NCBI GenBank assembly: GCA_964552235.1
Contig: CAZKGO010000012.1
Location: 1-64,000, forward strand
Length of the DNA: 64,000 nt
Reading direction: 5' to 3'
Source: CAVTHK01 sp964552235
GTDB taxonomy: Bacteria > Spirochaetota > Spirochaetia > SZUA-6 > CAVTHK01
The notes under the pieces: model-generated
What the model was told of the DNA's origin: nothing
Database searches by the model: none
The model's input: the letters and a program-made list of their open reading frames with translations, nothing else
In this document: piece after piece, positions 59,562 through 64,000 of the stretch
Layout: every line of letters begins with the position of its first letter
How positions within the stretch are numbered: position 1 is the first letter of the stretch
Position numbers and translations under genes: made by a program

Positions 59562-60089
59562 ATGGCGGCAAGCGGCGAGCTGGAACGCACCTACAGGCGG
59601 AGTCGGGTGCGGCTGCTCGACTACATCAGGCAGCGGGTGGCCAGCGCCGAGGAGGCCGAGGACATCCTGCAGGAGGTGTTCGCAGCCGCGCTGCGCAGCT
59701 ACAGCGTCACCGAGCCGATCGAAGACCTGCTGGCGTGGCTCTTCCAGGCCGCGCGCAACCGGATCGTGGACTGGTACCGCAGAAAGCGGCGCCGGACGGT
59801 TCCCCTGCCAGGGGCCGCCGGGGACGACGAGTCCGGGTTGGAGGAGCTGCTTGCCTCGCCCGGCCCGCAGCCGCACGACGAGGTGACCCGCGCCGCGCTC
59901 CTGGAGGAGCTCGCCGACGGCATCGAGGAGCTGCCGGCCGCCCAGCGCGAGGTGATCGTGGAGCAGGCCATCGGGGGCCGCACGTTCCGCGAGATCGCCG
60001 AGCGCACGGGCGTGCCGCTTGGGACGCTGCTGGCCCGCAAGCACGCGGCGATCCGCTCGCTGCGCCGCCGCCTCGACAGACTGCGATAG
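59562..60089 (+). CDS. ECF-type RNA polymerase sigma factor
   Basis: A 175-residue sigma factor with region 2 (LLDYIRQRVASAEEAEDILQ, AWLFQAARNRIVDWYRRK) and region 4 (ELPAAQREVIVEQAIGGRTF, REIAERTGVPLGTLLARKHA). Region 3 is absent, as in ECF factors. The start at ATG is preferred over a GTG two codons earlier because of spacing from GAGGG. It is followed 30 bases later by a small membrane protein that may be its partner, though that protein has no recognisable anti-sigma motif. Confidence 0.9.
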   Translation: MAASGELERTYRRSRVRLLDYIRQRVASAEEAEDILQEVFAAALRSYSVTEPIEDLLAWLFQAARNRIVDWYRRKRRRTVPLPGAAGDDESGLEELLASPGPQPHDEVTRAALLEELADGIEELPAAQREVIVEQAIGGRTFREIAERTGVPLGTLLARKHAAIRSLRRRLDRLR

Positions 60090-60119
60090 CCCGGCTCGGG
60101 CCGGGCAGGGGAGGAATCG

Positions 60120-60428
60120 ATGCACGAGATGTGGCGTCGCGCGCGGCCGTTCGCGCGCGCGGGGATGATCGCCGGCGGACTGGTGCTGGCCGCGGCGATC
60201 GCGCTTCTGTTCGGCCTCATCGCGATGTGGCTGTGGAACTGGCTGATGCCCGATCTGTTCGGCTTCAAGACGCTGACCTACTGGCAGGCGTGGGGGCTGG
60301 TCCTGCTGGCGCACATCCTGTTCAAGGGCGGCCACAGCCACGAACGGCACCAACCGCCGTGGCGGAGCAAGCTGCGGGAGCGCTTCGAGCGGCCCTCCGG
60401 CGAGAGCGCGCCGTCGGGCGCGGCGTGA
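60120..60428 (+). CDS. Small two-helix membrane protein next to the sigma factor
   Basis: A 102-residue protein with helices at about residues 15-42 (GMIAGGLVLAAAIALLFGLI) and 52-68, and a basic, His-rich tail (GGHSHERHQPPWRSK). GGGGAGG stands six bases upstream. I do not recognise a named family. The tail could bind metal, and the position suggests an operon with the sigma factor. It is the last readable gene before the poly-G artefact. Confidence 0.7.
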   Translation: MHEMWRRARPFARAGMIAGGLVLAAAIALLFGLIAMWLWNWLMPDLFGFKTLTYWQAWGLVLLAHILFKGGHSHERHQPPWRSKLRERFERPSGESAPSGAA

Positions 60429-60440
60429 GGACGACCACGG

Positions 60441-60604
<164 letters not shown>

Positions 60605-60632
60605 GATCACAGCCAACCAGGCTCGCCGTCAG

Positions 60633-60663
60633 TTGACGCAGCTGGTCCGCACCGGCTCATAAT
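60633..60663 (+). promoter_or_regulatory. Promoter candidate for the secreted hydrolase
   Basis: TTGACG (60633-60638, 5/6) and CATAAT (60658-60663, 5/6) with a rather long 19-base spacer, 41 bases before the GTG start. Confidence 0.45.
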
Positions 60664-60704
60664 CCACACGCCGCACGGCCGCCGTGCCATGAAGGGGGAG
60701 TGTC

Positions 60705-61559
60705 GTGAAACGGACGATCTTGGTTCTGGTCCTTCTGGCCGTCCTGCACGGAACTGCTGCCGCCGATGACAGCGGGGAGCTCGCTTCGCTTCCCCTGTTC
60801 AGGCAAGCGGTGGAACTGAACGAGAAACGGTACGCTTTCGCCGTCGAGCAGAAGGCCCAGTTCTACTTCACACCGGACCGCAGGAGTTTCATCGTCCTGT
60901 GGATACCGGGCGGAGGGAAATCCCTCGCCGGCGCAAAGACCGTCTTCACCCTGCACGGCCACGCCTCCACGGCCTTTGACGAGTTCTTTCTCTGGCATCG
61001 CTCGTGCTCGGAGCGCGGCTACGCGATCGTCGCTCTTCAGTGGTGGTTCGGCAGAGGCGAGAGCGTTTCCGACTACTATTCCCCGCAGGAGATCAACCGG
61101 ATCGCCGACCGCTTCCTGGAGGCCCGTCAGGCGGCGCCCCTTTCCGTTCTGCTGCACGGTTTCAGCCGCGGTGCGGCCAACACCTACGGCGTGGCCGCGC
61201 TGAGCCGGCACAGCAACAGGCGCACCATCGGCCTCGTGCTTTCCAACGCGGGCGGGGCGGCCCAGGATTTCCCGATCAACCGCGAGATCACCCAGGGTCG
61301 GTTCGGCCCCCGGCCCTTTGACGGCATCCCCTGGGTCCTCTACGCCGCAGCGGGTGATCCCAATCCGGACCGGGACGGCATACCGGCGATGGAACGGACC
61401 AGGGCGTGGCTGGAGAGCAACGGTGCGCGGGTGATCCTCTTCATCAAGGATTCAGCCGGCGATCACGGCGGCTTTCATCGCAACGCGGCGAACATCGCCA
61501 AAGTGCTCGACCAGTTCGACGCTTTGACCGCGACGGCACGGCAGTCAGCCGCCCGGTAG
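60705..61559 (+). CDS. Secreted alpha/beta hydrolase-like protein
   Basis: A 284-residue protein with signal peptide ILVLVLLAVLHGTAAA. The fold markers are TVFTLHGHAS (oxyanion strand), LLHGFSRGAANTYG (nucleophile elbow GFSRG) and DHGGFHRN near the end for the catalytic His. AGDPNPDRDG may supply the acid or bind calcium. It starts at a GTG with GGGGGAG four bases upstream. Members of this type are poorly characterised secreted esterases or polymer hydrolases. It is monocistronic. Confidence 0.75.
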   Translation: MKRTILVLVLLAVLHGTAAADDSGELASLPLFRQAVELNEKRYAFAVEQKAQFYFTPDRRSFIVLWIPGGGKSLAGAKTVFTLHGHASTAFDEFFLWHRSCSERGYAIVALQWWFGRGESVSDYYSPQEINRIADRFLEARQAAPLSVLLHGFSRGAANTYGVAALSRHSNRRTIGLVLSNAGGAAQDFPINREITQGRFGPRPFDGIPWVLYAAAGDPNPDRDGIPAMERTRAWLESNGARVILFIKDSAGDHGGFHRNAANIAKVLDQFDALTATARQSAAR

Positions 61560-61655
61560 GAGCCTTCGCCATTCCACCCCCGTTCGGGTGCGCCGGGCGC
61601 CTCAAGTCCGCCGTCGCGCGAGGCAGTCCCGCGCGGTCGGACGCGCTGCCTGCCG

Positions 61656-62066
61656 CTACCCAGGCGCCCGCTCCGCGACCAAGACCTCGATCACCGGATG
61701 GTTCCGCGCTTTCTCGCAGATCGGGCCCCGCTGGACAAAGCCGAGCGCCAGGCCGCTGCCGCGAACGACCAACAGCCTGTCACCGGGCGAAACACCGGTT
61801 GCCCGCGGAAGCACGACTCGGCCGCTTCCCTCGATCCTGCCCAGAGCGATCACCCGCCCTTTCAGCGGCTGTCGGCGCCGCGCCGGCGTCTCGCGCCGTG
61901 CTATGCCGAGGCCGCCTGATGTCCGGCTGCCCGCCAGGAAGGCGACCTCTTCGCCCGCACGCAACCGGTATTCGTCACGGGCTTCCGGGGGAATCCTGAT
62001 TCCGCGATGCGGACTCACAAGCGCCCACCCGAACACCCATTTTGCGCCCTTGGCCAGCCTCCGCAT
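61656..62066 (-). CDS. AbrB/SpoVT-like two-repeat hypothetical protein
   Basis: A 136-residue protein containing two beta segments that resemble each other: GIRIPPEARDEYRLRAGEEVAFLAGS (about residues 22-47) and GRVVLPRATGVSPGDRLLVV (about 82-101), each like the swapped-hairpin half of an AbrB domain. KWVFGWALVS and SGLALGFVQRGPI are conserved features I recall from a widespread uncharacterised family in anaerobes. It starts three bases after the stop of the serine hydrolase gene, so the two are co-transcribed. DNA binding is possible but unproven. Confidence 0.65.
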   Translation of the reverse strand: MRRLAKGAKWVFGWALVSPHRGIRIPPEARDEYRLRAGEEVAFLAGSRTSGGLGIARRETPARRRQPLKGRVIALGRIEGSGRVVLPRATGVSPGDRLLVVRGSGLALGFVQRGPICEKARNHPVIEVLVAERAPG

Positions 62067-62069
62067 TCC

Positions 62070-63509
62070 CTACACCCGGCGCCCCTTGATCGGAGGAAGC
62101 TCCGTGGGTCCAAAAGAGACGTTCTGCGCCAGCCGCACCTCGACGCTTCCGGCCGCGAAGTGGCAGCGGCAGGTCGTGCGGTAGGGCGTCGTGATGGCCC
62201 TGATGGCGACCTCGAGCTCTCCCGGACCCGCCCACCGGTAGGCGCACCGCACCGGCTGGCGCGAGCGATCGCGCGAGTCCTCGATGCGGGCCTTGCCGGA
62301 GGCCCACTTCCCGGCGCCGCAGCGGTAGGCGGTGGTGAAGCGCCCGCGGAGCTTCACGACCAGCCTGCCCCGCGCGAAGGCGAAGGCGATCGAGCGCAGC
62401 TTCGCCTCGTTGGCCTCCAGTTCGTAGGTTGCGCCATCGATGGCCGCTGCCGCTTCGGCATCGTCGCGGAACTGCGGCGGGTCGAGCCTGAGCGAACGCA
62501 GGGTCCTCCTGAGCTCACGCCGCCGCTTCTGCACTGCCTTGACCTGGTCGCCCATCCCGGGCAAAAGCGTGTCCCACGCGGCATCGAGGATCGCCTGCAT
62601 GTTCCCGGCGCCGCCTGTCATGGCGAGCGCCGCATCCTGCTGCGGCATCACTACGCAGAACTGGCCAAAGGCTCCGTCGCCGCGATAGGCGCCGTGGCGG
62701 CAGCGCCAGAACTGGTAGCCGTATCCCTGAGTCCAGTCGATCTTCTCGTTGCCGGGGTTGGCGATGTGGCTGCGGGTCGCCTCCTCGACCCACCCCTCGG
62801 GCAGCAGGGGCCGCCCGCCCCACCGCCCCTTCTGGAGGTAGAGGAGCCCGAACTTTGCGATGTCCTCGGTCTTCACGGAAAGACCCCATCCGCCGGTGTT
62901 GATGCCGCGCGGGCAGGTCTCCCAGGAAGCGTCCTCGATGCCCAGGGGCTCGAAGAGCCGGGGCGCGAGGTACTCCGCGAGGCGCTGCCCCGTGACCTTC
63001 TGAACGATCGCAGACAGCAGGTAACTAGCCCCGCTGTTGTACACGAAGAGCGAGCCGGGCTCCCGTTCCACCTCCAGGGACAGGATGGTGCGCACCCAGT
63101 CGCGGCTCCTGCCGCGCACCATCCGCTCCAGGCAGTCCTGCTCATGCCCCGTGGACATGGTGAGCAGGTGCCGGACCCGCATGGCCTCCAGATTCTTCGA
63201 CGGGCGCCTGGGCGCCTTGTCCGGGAAGAACCGGAGCACCGGGTCGTCGACGGACAGCAGCCCCTCGCGGACTGCGAGGCCGACGGCCGTGGACGTGAAG
63301 CTCTTGCTCAGGGAGTAGAGCATGTGAGGCAGCTGCGGGGCATAGGGCTTCCACCAGGCCTCGGCGGCCACCGCACCGTGACGCACGAGCATGAAGGAGT
63401 GAACCTCCTGCCCGCTGCGGGCGAGGGCCGCGACGAAGTCCGAGACGACCGACGAAGCGACGCCCACATCCTCGGGCGCCGAACGGGGCAGCGACTGGGA
63501 AACGGTCAT
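62070..63509 (-). CDS. Serine hydrolase, beta-lactamase/class C family
   Basis: A 479-residue protein without signal peptide. Catalytic motif SxxK is in LYSLSKSFTSTAV (about residue 68), the YxN motif is YNSGASYLLSAI, and GDGAFGQF stands where the third motif is expected. The first 350 residues are the penicillin-recognising domain; the last 120 (KLRGRFTTAYRCG, ELEVAIRAITTPY) form a beta-rich extra domain. AAGGAGAG lies seven bases before the ATG. Family members are esterases or peptidases more often than true beta-lactamases. Confidence 0.87.
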   Translation of the reverse strand: MTVSQSLPRSAPEDVGVASSVVSDFVAALARSGQEVHSFMLVRHGAVAAEAWWKPYAPQLPHMLYSLSKSFTSTAVGLAVREGLLSVDDPVLRFFPDKAPRRPSKNLEAMRVRHLLTMSTGHEQDCLERMVRGRSRDWVRTILSLEVEREPGSLFVYNSGASYLLSAIVQKVTGQRLAEYLAPRLFEPLGIEDASWETCPRGINTGGWGLSVKTEDIAKFGLLYLQKGRWGGRPLLPEGWVEEATRSHIANPGNEKIDWTQGYGYQFWRCRHGAYRGDGAFGQFCVVMPQQDAALAMTGGAGNMQAILDAAWDTLLPGMGDQVKAVQKRRRELRRTLRSLRLDPPQFRDDAEAAAAIDGATYELEANEAKLRSIAFAFARGRLVVKLRGRFTTAYRCGAGKWASGKARIEDSRDRSRQPVRCAYRWAGPGELEVAIRAITTPYRTTCRCHFAAGSVEVRLAQNVSFGPTELPPIKGRRV

Positions 63510-63724
63510 CGCTCTCTCCTTGGCTGCGGCATCATCAAAGAGATGCGGCGCGCACCGTCTTGGGTTACAGCGCATGTACGCGGGAGTCAAGCCGCTGGCG
63601 GTTCCTCTGCCGCCGGAGCCCGACGCGACCAGAGTGCAGGCCAGCACGCCCGCAATCGAGCGCACGGGGCTTCGCCCGCGCCGCGCCCTCGCAGAGGGCC
63701 GGCGTGCAGGCGACAATCGGCACG

Positions 63725-64000
63725 ATGCCCACAGCGAAGTATGCCGCGATCCTTGATCGGGTTCTGCTCCCGCCCCGCACCTATGGGCCGTTCCCGTTCA
63801 TCGACCGGCGCGAGGCTTGGGACGGTCTGCCCGCCGATATCCGCGCCAATGTCGTAGAGGCGGGCGAGCGGCACCTGGGCCACGCGTATCCGCTGCTTGC
63901 CGCGACCGCCTACCTCGAGTTCCTGCGCAGCGGAGACCGCGCCGCCTATGAGGCCCCTACTTCGAACGGCGCGGGGCGCTCGCGGCGATGGCTGCGGCCG
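63725..64000 (+). CDS. Heparinase II/III-like protein, N-terminal fragment (runs off the window)
   Basis: The frame opens MPTAKYAAILDRVLLPPRTY and continues FPFIDRREAWDGLP, GERHLGHAYPLLAATAYLEF, which resembles the N-terminal helical domain of heparinase II/III-type lyases. Near 63955 the frame turns into Ser/Arg-rich sequence, while the next frame continues properly as PYFERRGALAAMAAA; one base is missing from the four-C run at 63954-63957. Either a frameshift mutation or a sequencing error. No clear ribosome site precedes the ATG. Family call is tentative because only 90 residues are visible. Confidence 0.55.
   Translation, partial: MPTAKYAAILDRVLLPPRTYGPFPFIDRREAWDGLPADIRANVVEAGERHLGHAYPLLAATAYLEFLRSGDRAAYEAPTSNGAGRSRRWLRP

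Overview
The window is about 64 kb of very GC-rich bacterial DNA, densely coded on both strands and rich in ABC uptake operons. It looks like part of a draft or metagenome-assembled genome: there is a 100-base N gap at 23892-23991 and a 10-base N gap inside a poly-G/poly-C artefact near 60.5 kb. The exported binding proteins start their mature part with Gly-rich tails (FAGGGPEAA, FAGGGGEAAG, FAAGGTEAP). That style is common in Spirochaetales, so a high-GC spirochaete is my best guess, by inference only. No rRNA, tRNA, CRISPR array, integrase or transposase was seen.

Layout. 1-7.1 kb (+): the membrane half of a group 4 [NiFe] hydrogenase / Mrp antiporter complex: an end-truncated maturation protease, a NuoH-like and a NuoL-like subunit, a MbhD/E-like subunit and MnhB-C-D-E-F-G. 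A GAF sensor histidine kinase follows and a CBS-pair protein converges on it. 9.7-21.3 kb: a five-gene oligopeptide/oligosaccharide (Dpp-type) ABC transporter with a putative glycosidase and a sugar isomerase (-), divergent from a GH42-like beta-galactosidase (+). 21.3-25.7 kb (-): glycerophosphodiesterase, D-2-hydroxyacid dehydrogenase, FGGY kinase and phosphomannomutase, interrupted by the N gap. 25.9-31.5 kb: a spirochaete-type hypothetical, a PAP2 phosphatase, a frameshifted PfkB kinase with a phosphoribosyltransferase-like protein, a divergent cytosine deaminase-like enzyme, and a small hypothetical. 31.6-36.9 kb (+): an ABM-domain protein and a complete LivKHMGF branched-chain amino-acid-type transporter. 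36.9-43.0 kb (-): a seven-gene operon with a glycerophosphodiesterase, a CUT1-type ABC transporter, a small beta protein and a PHP/CehA metallohydrolase.

43.2-52.5 kb: a neutral zinc metallopeptidase (+), then on the minus strand a KamA-type aminomutase and an LplBCA transporter operon with an alpha/beta hydrolase and two paralogous FAD oxidoreductases. 52.5-55.6 kb (-): a decayed cluster. One intact OppF-type ATPase is followed upstream by an OppD remnant fused to a broken Gfo/Idh/MocA oxidoreductase, then by two permeases that have each lost large pieces. 55.8-64 kb: an enolase-superfamily dehydratase (+), a tandem flavodoxin-domain protein with its TetR regulator (-), an ECF sigma factor with a small membrane protein (+), a secreted hydrolase (+), a serine hydrolase with an AbrB-like protein (-), and the start of a heparinase II/III-like gene (+).

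How it works together: the organism seems to couple an ion-pumping hydrogenase/antiporter to heterotrophic uptake of sugars, oligomers, amino acids and phosphodiesters, each with its own intracellular catabolic enzymes. Two cross-cutting observations stand out. All four intact solute-binding-protein genes are followed, 13-19 nt after the stop codon, by a GC-rich stem-loop. And four consecutive genes at 53.5-55.6 kb are broken while their neighbours are intact.
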